From Rhodocyclaceae bacterium (GTDB taxonomy: Bacteria > Pseudomonadota > Gammaproteobacteria > Burkholderiales > Rhodocyclaceae), in contig JAGWTC010000006.1 in NCBI GenBank assembly GCA_028869135.1, positions 48,899 through 112,898 of the forward strand: a stretch of 64,000 nucleotides of DNA, in the 5' to 3' direction. The translations under genes and the position numbers were made by a program. Numbering within the stretch: position 1 is the stretch's first letter; every line of letters begins with the position of its first letter. Below are positions 41,249 through 51,006 of this stretch, piece by piece. The notes below the pieces were generated by a model that saw only the letters and a list, made by a program, of their open reading frames with translations, was not told where the DNA came from and searched no databases.

Positions 41249-42271
41249 TCACTTCTTCCCCGAATAATTGATGTCGCGGGCAACCATTTCGGTCACGCCG
41301 CCATTCCGGTCGGTATAGCGTATTTTCACAGGCAGGCGCTCCATGTCCCGCGCCAGCCAGACATCCACTCCCTCCGCGTCACCCCCCCGGTAGAACAGAT
41401 GATAGGCCCGTATCGGCGCATCGTCGGCAGCGCGATTCAGCTCCAACTCCACATCCGGTTCGATGCTGAACACATAGCGCTCGAATTTGCGGCCGGTGGT
41501 GACCATCAAAGCAAGCTCCGGCCCGTCAAGAGGATACAGGGCGAACTGGTAGAGCATGGACAGGAGATCCTGCGCACCCGGCGGCAGCGGCACGACATCG
41601 CCATTGCTCAGCGTGAGCGTGCCGTGAGTCCAGTCGAACACGGAACGATACTCGCCACCCTTGCGATTATCCTGGAAAGTGTCCGGGTGCAGGCCGTCGG
41701 CATCGATATGGCCCACGCTGGTCTGCCCGAGGCGAACATCGGCGAACAGGGCCACGATACCGCTGGTTTCGATCATGCTCTTCAATTCGTAGCGATCGCC
41801 GTCAATCGTCCACTCATGCACCGCGCGCCCGACGATGAAGGCGCCCTCTCCCCTGGTCACGTCGAAACGCATGCGCCCGCTGCCCGGCAGGGCCCGTGCC
41901 GGCACCCTGCTGGCGTCGTCGTCCGCGCCGGGCGCAGCCGGCATGGCAGCGCCCGATGGTGCCGCCATGTCGTGCGAAGGCACACCGCTATCGAGCATGC
42001 CCGAAACGGCATCCGGGGCAGCGATGAAAGTCGGCTCCGACGACGCGGCCGGTCTCGGTATTTTCGGTTTGGGCGGCGTTTTCGGTTTGGGCGGCGGGTG
42101 TGGCTTGAGCGGCGCAGACGCCGGAGGCGGCAGGAGGCGCACACTCAAAGTTTGCTCCGCCTCGTCATCCGCGAGCCAGGACGACCAATAGCCCCGTCCG
42201 GCCAACAGCAGCGCGAGATGAATGCAAACCGAGATGACGACGGCCCAGCGCAACATGCGCATGGAGGACAT
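41249..42271 (-). CDS. DUF3108 domain protein with TonB-like N terminus
   Basis: 340 residues. One N-terminal transmembrane helix (about 8-27) is followed by a periplasmic Pro/Lys-rich segment (HPPPKPKTPPKPKIPRP, about 58-75) and an Ala-rich linker. The C-terminal DUF3108 domain (about 135-340) is beta-rich (RYELKSMIETSGIVALFADVRLGQ, VWLARDMERLPVKIRYTD). Function unknown; the anchor-plus-proline-spacer layout resembles TonB and would let the domain reach across the periplasm. Confidence 0.8.
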   Translation of the reverse strand: MSSMRMLRWAVVISVCIHLALLLAGRGYWSSWLADDEAEQTLSVRLLPPPASAPLKPHPPPKPKTPPKPKIPRPAASSEPTFIAAPDAVSGMLDSGVPSHDMAAPSGAAMPAAPGADDDASRVPARALPGSGRMRFDVTRGEGAFIVGRAVHEWTIDGDRYELKSMIETSGIVALFADVRLGQTSVGHIDADGLHPDTFQDNRKGGEYRSVFDWTHGTLTLSNGDVVPLPPGAQDLLSMLYQFALYPLDGPELALMVTTGRKFERYVFSIEPDVELELNRAADDAPIRAYHLFYRGGDAEGVDVWLARDMERLPVKIRYTDRNGGVTEMVARDINYSGKK

Positions 42272-42281
42272 GGCGAATCCT

Positions 42282-42983
42282 TCAGTGTACCCCTATCGGC
42301 AGGAACACCGCCGTGGCGACGTTCTGCACGACCCGGACCACGCTGCGATTGGTCTTGTCGGCGACCATGGAAGACAGCAGGTCGAGATTGCCGATCATTT
42401 TACCGAACTCGCGCTCGAAGCTCAGGTTGGCAACCGGATAGAGCTCGTTCGACAGCAGCAGGAGCTGGCCGTTGGCATCGCGGCTGTTGGCCAGTTTCCA
42501 GGCCGCGATCTCGATGTTGCGCGCGGCGTTGTAGAGACGCTGCGGATCGATATCGTCGTAGAGATAGAAATCGCGCCTCTCGTTGAAAGCCAGATGCACC
42601 ATGCTGCCGATGCCGGCCACATAGGCGGCGACGCGATCTCCGCTGTAGTCGTCGCGCAGGCCGAGCACAATGGCGTCGGCGCCCTTGCGGTCGCCGAGCT
42701 CGGGCAGACGATAATTGTCCGAGGCAAAGATGCGGCCGATGGCCGACTCCATGTTCGGCTGGCCGGCGTTCCTCCATTCGCGCGGATTGCGCTTGTAGAG
42801 TTTTTCGGCCAGCACCTTCAGGCTGGCATCGACCTGGGCGCGATGCAGGTCGCACATCCGGTCGACATCCGCCTTGCCCAGTTGCGAAGGATCGAACTGC
42901 GAACTCTTGCTGCCACGCGGCGTGCTGCACCCCGCGAACAGGGCGCAGCATATGCTCAGGGCAAGAATGAGGGTACGACGCAT
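42282..42983 (-). CDS. Predicted lipoprotein of unknown function
   Basis: 233 residues from MRRTLILALSICCALFAGCSTPRG; the lipobox LFAGC puts the lipidated Cys near residue 19. The longer frame upstream has no coding sign. The rest is soluble, with RNPREWRNAGQPNMESAIGRIFA and a helical C-terminal half; no known domain was recognised. It lies 10 nt upstream of the DUF3108 gene on the same strand. Confidence 0.75.
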   Translation of the reverse strand: MRRTLILALSICCALFAGCSTPRGSKSSQFDPSQLGKADVDRMCDLHRAQVDASLKVLAEKLYKRNPREWRNAGQPNMESAIGRIFASDNYRLPELGDRKGADAIVLGLRDDYSGDRVAAYVAGIGSMVHLAFNERRDFYLYDDIDPQRLYNAARNIEIAAWKLANSRDANGQLLLLSNELYPVANLSFEREFGKMIGNLDLLSSMVADKTNRSVVRVVQNVATAVFLPIGVH

Positions 42984-43023
42984 GAAGGCATCATAATCAC
43001 CGCCTATGCAGCCAAACGGTGGA

Positions 43024-43674
43024 TCAGCCGGTCGATTTGGCGCTATTACGGTGCCTAATCCAGCCAAATACGGCCGGGAGCAGAGACACGATGACGATGC
43101 CGACAATCAGCAAGGAGAGATTGTTCTTGATCACCGGCACATTGCCGAACAGATAGCCGGCCACGCACAGGGACAGCACCCAGGCCGCAGCGCCGCCGAC
43201 GTTGAAGGCGGTGAAGCGGGCATAGCTCATCCTGGCCATGCCGGCGACAAAGGGCACGAAGGTGCGGAACAGGGGCATGAAGCGCGAGATCACCACCGCC
43301 TTGCCGCCATGCCGAGCGTAGAAAATCTGGGTTGCCGCAATGGCGCTGGGCTTGATGAAGGGGACGCGGCCGGCCGCCACGATGCGCTCCCCGAAGACGC
43401 GCCCGATCGCGTAATTGACGGTATTGCCGAGGACTGCCGCCACCAGCAGCACGACGATGAGCAGGCCGAGATCCATGCCGCCTACGGCCGCCACGGCGCC
43501 TGCCACGAAGAGCAGAGAATCCCCGGGCAGGAAAGGCAGGACCACGAAGCCGGTCTCGCCGAAGATGATCAGGAACAGGATGGCGTAGATCCACAGGCCG
43601 TAGTTGGCGACCAGCAGGGTCAGGTGCTTGTCCAGGTGCAGGACGATGTCGATGAATTGGGTCAGGATTTCCAT
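43024..43674 (-). CDS. DedA family (VTT domain) membrane protein
   Basis: 216 residues. Typical motifs are FGETGFVVLPFLPGDSLLFVAGAVAA, the arginine-bearing FYARHGGKAVVISRFMPLFRTFVPFVAGMARM, and five to six hydrophobic segments. Bacterial DedA proteins are implicated in flipping undecaprenyl phosphate or phosphatidylethanolamine. Divergent from mutL. Confidence 0.94.
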   Translation of the reverse strand: MEILTQFIDIVLHLDKHLTLLVANYGLWIYAILFLIIFGETGFVVLPFLPGDSLLFVAGAVAAVGGMDLGLLIVVLLVAAVLGNTVNYAIGRVFGERIVAAGRVPFIKPSAIAATQIFYARHGGKAVVISRFMPLFRTFVPFVAGMARMSYARFTAFNVGGAAAWVLSLCVAGYLFGNVPVIKNNLSLLIVGIVIVSLLPAVFGWIRHRNSAKSTG

Positions 43675-43727
43675 GGCTCAACATTCTAGAAAGAGGGCAG
43701 ATTCTAAGGTGAAAGTGTTACGCCAGA

Positions 43728-43733
43728 TATAAT
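43728..43733 (+). promoter_or_regulatory. TATAAT immediately upstream of mutL
   Basis: The hexamer ends 6 nt before the mutL ATG. If used as a -10, transcription would start at or next to the A of the start codon. No -35 or Shine-Dalgarno match is obvious. Confidence 0.4.
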
Positions 43734-43739
43734 CCGTTG

Positions 43740-45533
43740 ATGCCCATACGCCAGCTCCCCGACCTCCTGATCAGCCAGATTGCCGCCGGCGAGGTCGTCG
43801 AACGCCCCGCCTCCGTGCTCAAGGAGGTCCTCGAAAACAGCCTCGACGCCGGCGCCACGCGCATCGATGTTCAGCTCGAAGAAGGCGGCGTGCGCCTCCT
43901 GCGCATCACTGACGATGGCAGCGGCATCCCCAAGGACGAGCTGTCGCTGGCGCTGGCGCGCCATGCAACGAGCAAGATCGCCACGCTCGACGATCTCGAA
44001 GGCGTCGCCAGTTACGGCTTCCGCGGCGAGGCGCTGGCTTCGATCGCCTCGGTCGCCCGCGTCAGCCTGACGAGCCGCAGCGCCGATGCCGGCCATGCCT
44101 GGCGCCTCAGTTCCAATAGTGGCGGCGCCGGTCAGATCGAGCCCGCCGCCGGCACGCAGGGCACGGTGCTCGAAGTCGCCGACCTCTATTTCAATACGCC
44201 GGCGCGCCGCAAATTCCTCAAGACCGAAGGCACCGAATACGGCCATTGCGTCGATGTCTTCCAGCGCATGGCGCTGGCGCGTCCCGACGTCAGCTTCACG
44301 CTCAGCCACAACGGCAGCGTGCGCCAGCGCCTCGCCGCCACTTCGCCGGAGCAGCGCCTGAAGGACGTCCTGGGGCCTGAATTCGCCGGCCAGACCCGCG
44401 CCGTCGAGGAAAGCGCCGGCCCGCTGCGCCTGTCAGGGCTGGCCGCCCTGCCCGCCTATTCGCGCGCCAATCGCGATGCGCAGTTCTTCTACGTCAATGG
44501 CCGTTTCGTGCGCGACAAGGTGCTCGCGCATGCCGCGCGCGAAGCCTATGCGGACATTCTGCACGGCAGTCGCCATCCGGCTTATGTGCTCTTCCTCGAA
44601 CTCGACCCGCGCGGCGTCGATGTCAATGTGCACCCCGCCAAGACCGAAGTGCGCTTCCGCGACAGCCGCGGCATTCACCAGTTCGTCTTCCATGTGTTGC
44701 AACGCGCGCTGGCCGCGCCTATCCAGGGAGCAAGCGAGGGAGCGGCAACGCCAAGCTTTCCACCGCCGCAAAACTACGCGCCTCCCCTACAGCATCAGAC
44801 GACGCTGGCTGTCGCAGAACCGGCGACGCGCGCTTACCTCGACTTTGCGCGCAGCGCCTTTGCCGATGCGAGCACCGTCCTGGAAAGACCGCCACTGCCG
44901 GTCGCCGCGCCCGCCTACGCGACGACCGCGCTGCCGCACAGCCAAACCGCGCCGCCGCTGGGCTATGCCATCGCGCAGTTGCACGGCGTCTATGTGCTGG
45001 CGCAGAACGAGGCCGGGCTGGTGCTCGTCGACATGCATGCGGCGCACGAACGCATCCTCTACGAACGCATCAAGAATGTGCTCGACGCCGGCGCGCCGCC
45101 TTCGCAGCCGCTGCTGATCCCGGCGCTGATCCATGCCTCGGAGGGCGAAATCGCATGCGCCATGGAGCATGCGGACACGCTGCGCCAGCTTGGCTTCGAA
45201 CTCGCCGCCGCCGGTCCGCAGGAGCTGATCGTGCGCGCCGTGCCCACCCTGCTCGCCAACGGCGACGTGCCGGCGCTGATCCGCGCCCTGCTCGGCGACC
45301 TGCGCGAGCAACCGGCCAGCCGCGTCATCGATGCGCGCCGCAACGAACTGCTCGCCACCATGGCCTGCCACGGCGCCGTACGCGCCAATCGCAGCCTGAC
45401 CGTTCCCGAGATGAATGCCTTGCTGCGCGACATGGAGGCGACCGAGCGCGCCGACCAGTGCAACCACGGTCGGCCGACCTGGGCGCAGCTCAGCATGAAG
45501 GATCTCGACAAACTCTTCCTGCGAGGCCAATGA
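43740..45533 (+). CDS. mutL: DNA mismatch repair protein MutL
   Basis: 597 residues from ATG 43740 ([26 protein letters not shown]). GHKL ATPase motifs: [22 protein letters not shown] and [14 protein letters not shown]. In the C-terminal half, [12 protein letters not shown] at 431-442 fits the endonuclease motif DxHA(x)2E(x)4E, so this MutL is probably a nicking enzyme, unlike E. coli MutL. The stop overlaps the miaA start region. Confidence 0.97.
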   Translation: MPIRQLPDLLISQIAAGEVVERPASVLKEVLENSLDAGATRIDVQLEEGGVRLLRITDDGSGIPKDELSLALARHATSKIATLDDLEGVASYGFRGEALASIASVARVSLTSRSADAGHAWRLSSNSGGAGQIEPAAGTQGTVLEVADLYFNTPARRKFLKTEGTEYGHCVDVFQRMALARPDVSFTLSHNGSVRQRLAATSPEQRLKDVLGPEFAGQTRAVEESAGPLRLSGLAALPAYSRANRDAQFFYVNGRFVRDKVLAHAAREAYADILHGSRHPAYVLFLELDPRGVDVNVHPAKTEVRFRDSRGIHQFVFHVLQRALAAPIQGASEGAATPSFPPPQNYAPPLQHQTTLAVAEPATRAYLDFARSAFADASTVLERPPLPVAAPAYATTALPHSQTAPPLGYAIAQLHGVYVLAQNEAGLVLVDMHAAHERILYERIKNVLDAGAPPSQPLLIPALIHASEGEIACAMEHADTLRQLGFELAAAGPQELIVRAVPTLLANGDVPALIRALLGDLREQPASRVIDARRNELLATMACHGAVRANRSLTVPEMNALLRDMEATERADQCNHGRPTWAQLSMKDLDKLFLRGQ

Positions 45534-46477
45534 TGAGCGGCCTGCCTCCGGCCATCTTCATCCTCGGCCCCACCGCCAGCGGCAAGACCGCCCTGGCGAT
45601 GCAGTTGGCCGACCAGTTTCCGGTCGAGCTGATCAGCATCGACTCGGCCCAGGTCTTTCGCGACATGAACATCGGCACGGCCAAGCCCGATGCCGAGACG
45701 CTGGCGAAATACCCCCATCACCTGATCGACCTGATCAGCCCGGAGGAGCGTTATTCGGCCGCTCAGTTCTGTGCCGACGCCTTGCGCGTCATGGCCGAGA
45801 TCACGGCGCGCGGCAGGGTACCCCTGCTCGTCGGCGGCACCATGCTTTACTACAAGGCGCTCATCGAAGGGCTGGCCGACCTGCCCAAGGCGGACGCCGA
45901 CATTCGTGCGCAAATCGACGCCGAGGCGGCGATGCATGGCTGGCCACACATGCATGCGGAGCTGGCGAAGCTCGATCCGGATTCGGCCGCGCGACTGAAG
46001 CCCAACGACGCACAGCGCATCCAGCGCGCCCTCGAAGTCGTCCGCCTGACCGGCCGCCCCATGGCGGATATCTATGCCGAACAGACACGCACGCCTTTCC
46101 CCTACAGGAAACTGGCGATCGCACTGATGCCGACCGACCGCGCCTGGCTGCACGAGCGCATTGCGCTGCGCTTCGATCGCATGCTGGCGCACGGTCTGGT
46201 CGAGGAAACACGGGCCTTGCGCGCCAAGTATGCGCTTCGCGCCGATCTACCCTCGATGCGCAGTGTTGGATACAGGCAGGTATGGGAAATGCTGGAGGGC
46301 GAAATCCCCTCCCAAGAACTCCGGGATAGGGGTATATTCGCAACTCGCCAGTTTGCCAAACGCCAGATCACCTGGCTGAACTCATTGCCCAATCTGGCCC
46401 TCTTCGATTGCATGAACCCTGCCCTGGCAGAGACAATAAACAGCAACGTAAACAGCTTCTTGCATACCGTCCCATGA
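45533..46477 (+). CDS. miaA: tRNA dimethylallyltransferase MiaA
   Basis: 314 residues from the second of two adjacent ATGs (45530, 45533) at the mutL stop. P-loop GPTASGKT near 12-19, then [18 protein letters not shown] and [14 protein letters not shown], which are family signatures. It isoprenylates A37 of UNN-reading tRNAs. The mutL-miaA pair is conserved; here ycgR overlaps the 3' end instead of hfq. Confidence 0.96.
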   Translation: MSGLPPAIFILGPTASGKTALAMQLADQFPVELISIDSAQVFRDMNIGTAKPDAETLAKYPHHLIDLISPEERYSAAQFCADALRVMAEITARGRVPLLVGGTMLYYKALIEGLADLPKADADIRAQIDAEAAMHGWPHMHAELAKLDPDSAARLKPNDAQRIQRALEVVRLTGRPMADIYAEQTRTPFPYRKLAIALMPTDRAWLHERIALRFDRMLAHGLVEETRALRAKYALRADLPSMRSVGYRQVWEMLEGEIPSQELRDRGIFATRQFAKRQITWLNSLPNLALFDCMNPALAETINSNVNSFLHTVP

Positions 46478-47199
46478 GCTTGCCCATCGACGAGAGCGTC
46501 GAATCCTTCACCATCACCTTCCGGCGGGAAATCATTTTCTATCTGCGCCAGCTGATCAATGACAAGGATCCGGTCAGCGTCAGCTTCAGCGAAGGCCAGG
46601 ACACCATTCTGACCATCCTGCTCGATGTCAACGAAGAGAAGGACCTTCTGTATTTCGACTGGGGCAGCACCGAAGAGGTCAACAAGCGCTTTCTGCAAAG
46701 CGACCGCAATTTCTTCGTCGCCATGCCGGGCGGCGTGCGCAACCAGTTTCTGTGCGGCCGTCCGCAAGCGGTGACCTACGAAGGCCGGCCAGCATTCGCC
46801 GTCAAGCTGCCGGAAAAATACGTGCGCCTGCAGCGCCGCGAATTCTTCCGTCTCGTCCTGCCGATGACCCAGCGCCCGACTTGCTTCGTCACCGTCGATG
46901 GAAAGACCATGGAGTTCTCCACCATCGACATCGGCATTGGCGGCGTCGGTCTGGAAGCAGCCGAACTGTTGTTCCCCTGCGAGCTGGGCACGGAGTTCTC
47001 GGATGTACGCATCGAATTCAAGGGCTTCGGCGAACTGCGCACCCCGCTGATCGTGCGTTATGCCGGCGACATCACCAAGGGCACCAAGCAGGTCAAGCGC
47101 CTCGGCTGCCACTTCACCCGTCTCAGCGCCGCCCAGGAAAATCTGGTGCAGAAGTTCATGGCGCACATCCAGAGAGAAGAGCGGGCCAAGCTGGGGTGA
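46474..47199 (+). CDS. ycgR: YcgR-like flagellar brake protein (PilZ domain)
   Basis: 241 residues from ATG 46474, overlapping the miaA stop. The N-terminal YcgR domain (about 1-110) precedes a PilZ domain beginning with the c-di-GMP motif RLQRREFFR. The second motif reads DIGIGGVGL, where Gly replaces the usual Ser of [D/N]xSxxG. YcgR with c-di-GMP slows flagellar rotation. No flagellar genes are in the window. A terminator follows. Confidence 0.88.
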   Translation: MSLPIDESVESFTITFRREIIFYLRQLINDKDPVSVSFSEGQDTILTILLDVNEEKDLLYFDWGSTEEVNKRFLQSDRNFFVAMPGGVRNQFLCGRPQAVTYEGRPAFAVKLPEKYVRLQRREFFRLVLPMTQRPTCFVTVDGKTMEFSTIDIGIGGVGLEAAELLFPCELGTEFSDVRIEFKGFGELRTPLIVRYAGDITKGTKQVKRLGCHFTRLSAAQENLVQKFMAHIQREERAKLG

Positions 47200-47214
47200 C
47201 GTGAATTAACTGAA

Positions 47215-47248
47215 TAAAAAAAAGGGACGCAACAGCGTCCCTTTTTTT
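47215..47248. terminator. Bidirectional terminator between ycgR and purM
   Basis: Arms 47216-47230 and 47235-47248 with loop AACA and long A- and T-runs on either side. Confidence 0.85.
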
Positions 47249-47263
47249 ATTCGCGGCAGGCGC

Positions 47264-48313
47264 TTAGCGAACGATGGTTTGATGCTGCCCCTCGGCGCGC
47301 GCCTCGATCTTGCCGAGAACGTAAACAGTCTCGCCCTGCTGGCGCAGGAACTCGGCGGCCTTGTCGGCATCCGCCGCGGCAATGATGACCGCCATGCCGA
47401 TGCCGCAGTTGAAGACGCGGTGCATTTCGGCGTCCTCGACATTGCCGTTCTTTTGCAGCCACTGGAACAGCGGCGGCAGGGTCCAGCTCTTGCTGTCGAT
47501 CACGGCAGTCACGTTCTCGGGCAGCACGCGCGGGATGTTCTCGGTCAGACCGCCGCCGGTGATGTGGGCCATGCCTTTGACCTTCATCGCCTGCATCAAG
47601 GCCAGCAAGGGCTTCACATAAATACGCGTCGGCGCCATCACGGCGTCGCGGAAGCTCTTGCCGTGGAAGTCGGCGTTCATGTCGGGGTTGGCGCGTTCGA
47701 TGATCTTGCGGATCAGCGAATAGCCGTTGGAGTGGGCGCCGTTGGAGGCAAGGCCCAGCACCACGTCGCCGGGAACGATGTCCTGGCCGGTGATCAGTTG
47801 GGACTTCTCGACCGCGCCGACGGCGAAGCCGGCCAGGTCGTACTCGCCGTCCGGATACATGCTCGGCATTTCGGCGGTTTCACCGCCGATCAGGGTGCAG
47901 CCGGCCAGTTCGCAACCGTAGGCGATGCCCTTGATGACGTCGGCGGCGGTATCGATATTGAGACGGCCGCAACCGAAGTAGTCGAGGAAGAACAGCGGTT
48001 CGGCGCCCTGCACCAGGATGTCGTTGACGCTCATGGCGACGAGGTCCTGACCGATGGTGTCGTGCTTGTTCAGATGAAACGCCAGCTTCAGCTTGGTGCC
48101 AACGCCGTCGGTACCGGACACGAGCACCGGCTCCTTGTATTTTTTGGAAAGCTCGAACAGGGCGCCGAAACCGCCCAGCCCACCCATGACTTCGGGGCGC
48201 ATGGTGCGCTTGGCAAAAGGCTTGATCCGCTCGACCAGGGCATCACCGGCTTCCATATCGACGCCGGCGTCGCGGTAGGTCATGGCGGTATTGGGATGGG
48301 CGGGGGTGCTCAA
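47264..48313 (-). CDS. purM: Phosphoribosylformylglycinamidine cyclo-ligase
   Basis: 349 residues from a TTG start (48313-48311), giving [22 protein letters not shown], with AAAGGAA about 6 nt upstream; the frame is open to 48385 but without a better start. Purine step AIR synthase: ATP-dependent ring closure. Family motifs: [42 protein letters not shown] and [11 protein letters not shown]. Divergent from perM. Confidence 0.96.
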   Translation of the reverse strand: MSTPAHPNTAMTYRDAGVDMEAGDALVERIKPFAKRTMRPEVMGGLGGFGALFELSKKYKEPVLVSGTDGVGTKLKLAFHLNKHDTIGQDLVAMSVNDILVQGAEPLFFLDYFGCGRLNIDTAADVIKGIAYGCELAGCTLIGGETAEMPSMYPDGEYDLAGFAVGAVEKSQLITGQDIVPGDVVLGLASNGAHSNGYSLIRKIIERANPDMNADFHGKSFRDAVMAPTRIYVKPLLALMQAMKVKGMAHITGGGLTENIPRVLPENVTAVIDSKSWTLPPLFQWLQKNGNVEDAEMHRVFNCGIGMAVIIAAADADKAAEFLRQQGETVYVLGKIEARAEGQHQTIVR

Positions 48314-48435
48314 GTCGTTTCCTTTATTGAGTTCAGTCCGGCAGGCGGATAAAGTGTCGGTTTTTGCGCCGCCTTGCAGCGGCAAAACCGCCGGATAAGC
48401 GGCGCAACCCGAATTTTACCCGGATACCGGCACAT

Positions 48436-49512
48436 ATGTCCTCGGACCGCATTCAGACAGGATTGTGGATAGCCTTCGGCCTGGCCCTGCTGTGGCTGCT
48501 GTACCTGCTGTCGCCCATACTGGCGCCCTTCCTGCTCGCGGCCATCCTGGCCTACATCTGCAATCCGCTGGCGGAGCGCCTCGCTGCGCATGGCCTGCCG
48601 CGCGTGGTCGCCGTTCTGCTGATCATCGTCGCGCTGACGCTGGCCTTCGTCGGGCTGCTGCTCATCATCGTGCCGCTGCTGCAGGACGAGGCGATACGCA
48701 TGATCGAGCGCGCCCCCGATGCCGTCGATGCCCTCAACAACCAGCTCGTCCCCTGGCTGCGCGAACATTTCGGTATTCGCCTCCGCCTCGACGCCGCCTC
48801 GCTGCGCAAGCTGATCAACGACAACCTCGCCAATCTTCAGGGCTTAGGCATGCATCTTCTGACCTCGCTGAAGATCGGTGGGGCCGTCATCATCGGCATC
48901 GTGACGACGCTGCTGCTGGTGCCCGTCGTGCTGTTTTACCTGCTGCTGGATTGGAACAAGCTGATCGCCCGCATCGACGCGGGCATTCCGCGCGACTGGC
49001 ATGCCAAGACGGTTGCCATCACCCGCGACATCGACGCGGTGCTGTCCGAATTCCTGCGCGGCCAGCTATTGGTCATGCTCGCACTGGCCGCCTACTACAG
49101 CATTGCTCTCAGCATTGCCGGCCTGCCGTCGGCACTGCCGGTCGGCATCCTCACCGGCATGCTGATCTTTATTCCCTACCTCGGTTTCGGCCTCGGCTTT
49201 GTCCTTGCCCTGATGGTAGCCGCACTCCAGTTCGAAGGCTTTGCGCCCGTGGTTGCGGTGCTCGTCGTGTACGGCATCGGGCAACTCATCGAAAGTTTTC
49301 TGCTCACGCCCTATCTCGTCGGCGACCGCATCGGCCTGCATCCGCTGGCCGTGCTGTTCGCCCTGATGGCCTTCGGCCAGCTGTTCGGCTTCACCGGCGT
49401 GCTCATCGCGCTGCCGCTTTCCGCCGCGCTGCTGATCGGCCTGCGCGAAGTGCGCGCGCTCTACCTTGCCAGCCGCATCTATCGCGGCAAGACGCCGAAC
49501 ATAGAAACATGA
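48436..49512 (+). CDS. AI-2E/PerM family membrane transporter
   Basis: 358 residues from ATG 48436. Seven to eight transmembrane helices in the AI-2E exporter arrangement (ILAPFLLAAILAYICNPLAERLAAHGLPR; GILTGMLIFIPYLGFGLGF; GQLIESFLLTPYLVGDRIGLHP). The substrate is not known; some relatives are Na+/H+ antiporters. The stop overlaps the hda start, a typical perM-hda pair. Confidence 0.92.
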   Translation: MSSDRIQTGLWIAFGLALLWLLYLLSPILAPFLLAAILAYICNPLAERLAAHGLPRVVAVLLIIVALTLAFVGLLLIIVPLLQDEAIRMIERAPDAVDALNNQLVPWLREHFGIRLRLDAASLRKLINDNLANLQGLGMHLLTSLKIGGAVIIGIVTTLLLVPVVLFYLLLDWNKLIARIDAGIPRDWHAKTVAITRDIDAVLSEFLRGQLLVMLALAAYYSIALSIAGLPSALPVGILTGMLIFIPYLGFGLGFVLALMVAALQFEGFAPVVAVLVVYGIGQLIESFLLTPYLVGDRIGLHPLAVLFALMAFGQLFGFTGVLIALPLSAALLIGLREVRALYLASRIYRGKTPNIET

Positions 49513-50189
49513 CCGCGGCTCACTTGCAACCCACCCGGCAGCAGGTTCTGCCGCATATCCGCCCGCAGCAGATTCCCAGTCTCGACAACTTCGTCGCCGG
49601 CAGCAACGGCGAGCTGCTGACGCTGCTGGCGCACTGCGCAGCCGGCCGCGAAACGCGCCCTGTCTACCTGTGGGGCAGCACCGGCAGCGGCCGCAGCCAT
49701 CTGCTCGCCGCCGTCGCCAATCTGGGCGGCGCCGTCGTTTTGCCGGGCGGCGAAGTCCGCGGCGATTTCACGCCGCCCGACGGCAGCCTCGTCGTCGTCG
49801 ACGACGTCGAACGCCTGTCGCCCGAGGCGCAGATCGCGCTGTTCCGCTGTTTCAACGACCAGCGCCCGCGCAATCTGCGCCTGCTGCTGTCCGGCGACAC
49901 CGCGCCGCTGCACCTGCCCTGTCGCGAAGACCTGCGCACGCGCATCGGCCAGGCCCTGATCTACGAGGTCAAGCCGCTGACCGACAGCGAGAAGGCCAGC
50001 GCCCTGCTCTATCACGCCGCCCAGCGCGGCATGAAGGTCGAGGATCACCTCATCGACTACCTCCTGCGCCACGGCCGTCGCGACCTGCCCTCCCTGATGG
50101 CGATGCTCGACGCCCTCGACCAGCAATCGCTCGAACAGAAACGGCCCGTCACGCTGCCGCTGCTGCGCGAGATCATGCAAAACACCTAA
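49509..50189 (+). CDS. hda: DnaA regulatory inactivator Hda
   Basis: 226 residues from ATG 49509 (overlap with perM stop). DnaA-type AAA+ domain: PSLDNFVAGSNGELLTLL, P-loop-like WGSTGSGRSHLL, Walker B VVVDDVERL and a C-terminal LPSLMAMLDALDQ. Hda works with the DNA-bound sliding clamp to hydrolyse DnaA-ATP. A clamp-binding motif may be in the Q-rich N terminus. Confidence 0.92.
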   Translation: MTAAHLQPTRQQVLPHIRPQQIPSLDNFVAGSNGELLTLLAHCAAGRETRPVYLWGSTGSGRSHLLAAVANLGGAVVLPGGEVRGDFTPPDGSLVVVDDVERLSPEAQIALFRCFNDQRPRNLRLLLSGDTAPLHLPCREDLRTRIGQALIYEVKPLTDSEKASALLYHAAQRGMKVEDHLIDYLLRHGRRDLPSLMAMLDALDQQSLEQKRPVTLPLLREIMQNT

Positions 50190-50208
50190 ACCTCCGCAAG
50201 GCTTCACC

Positions 50209-50871
50209 ATGAAACTCGTACTCTTCGATCTCGACAACACCCTGCTCTCCGACGACAGCGACTTTCAGTGGGCGCAATTTCTCATCACCAAGGGCGTGCT
50301 CGACCGCGAAGTCTATGAGGCGCGCAACCAGCAGTTCTACGACCAGTACAAGGCCGGCACGCTGGACATCTTCGAGTTCCTCGACTTCCAGCTCGCACCG
50401 CTGTCCCGCCATGCGCGCGAAGTCCTCGACGCCTGGCATCGCGAATTCATGGCCACGGTGATCCGCCCGGTCATCACGCAAAAGGCCCGTGATCTGGTGA
50501 ACCGGCATATCGCCGAAGACAGCGTCGTCGCCATCGTCACCGCCACCAACGTCTTCGTCACCAGCCCGATCGCCCGCGAATTCGGCATTCCGCACCTGAT
50601 CGGCACCGTGCCGGCGCAGGAAAGCGGCCGTTTCACCGGCAAGCCGCGCGGTACGCCGGCCTTCCAGAAAGGCAAGATCGAACGCGTCGACGCCTGGCTC
50701 GAATCCATGGGCCTGTGGTGGGGCGCCTTCGAATCCACGCACTTCTACAGCGACTCGCGCAACGACCTGCCCTTGCTGGAGCTGGTCAGCCATCCGGTCG
50801 CCGTCGATCCGGACGACACGCTGAAGAAGCACGCCGAGGAAAAAGGCTGGCCGATTATTTCCCTGCGCTAG
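50209..50871 (+). CDS. HAD-IB family phosphatase
   Basis: 220 residues. HAD motif I DLDNT with nucleophile D7 and acid/base D9, motif II TAT near residue 105, and motif III/IV FYSDSRNDLPLLE. It belongs to the SerB/CicA-like IB subgroup; phosphoserine or another small phosphate ester are possible substrates. 19 nt after hda. Confidence 0.88.
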   Translation: MKLVLFDLDNTLLSDDSDFQWAQFLITKGVLDREVYEARNQQFYDQYKAGTLDIFEFLDFQLAPLSRHAREVLDAWHREFMATVIRPVITQKARDLVNRHIAEDSVVAIVTATNVFVTSPIAREFGIPHLIGTVPAQESGRFTGKPRGTPAFQKGKIERVDAWLESMGLWWGAFESTHFYSDSRNDLPLLELVSHPVAVDPDDTLKKHAEEKGWPIISLR

Positions 50872-51006
50872 CCGCAATCGCATTAAGCCGAAGCGACGCA
50901 GCTCCGCAAGCTTCGGCAAGGCCCGGGCCGCCACGCCCGGGCGGGTTTGGGTACCCACTCCTGTATCATTGCGAGCTTCGCAGCTGTATAACCTAGTTAA
51001 TTCCGC
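50872..51006 (+). promoter_or_regulatory. Spacer upstream of pcnB
   Basis: 135 nt. An 8-bp GC hairpin (GCCCGGGC, 50921-50942 area) may terminate the upstream gene. A TATCAT at 50964-50969 is a possible -10 for pcnB; no good -35. Confidence 0.35.

Noticed and set aside
48314..48385. Longer purM starting near 48385
   Set aside because: That stretch overlaps the divergent promoter region of perM and has no ribosome binding site; TTG 48313 has one.
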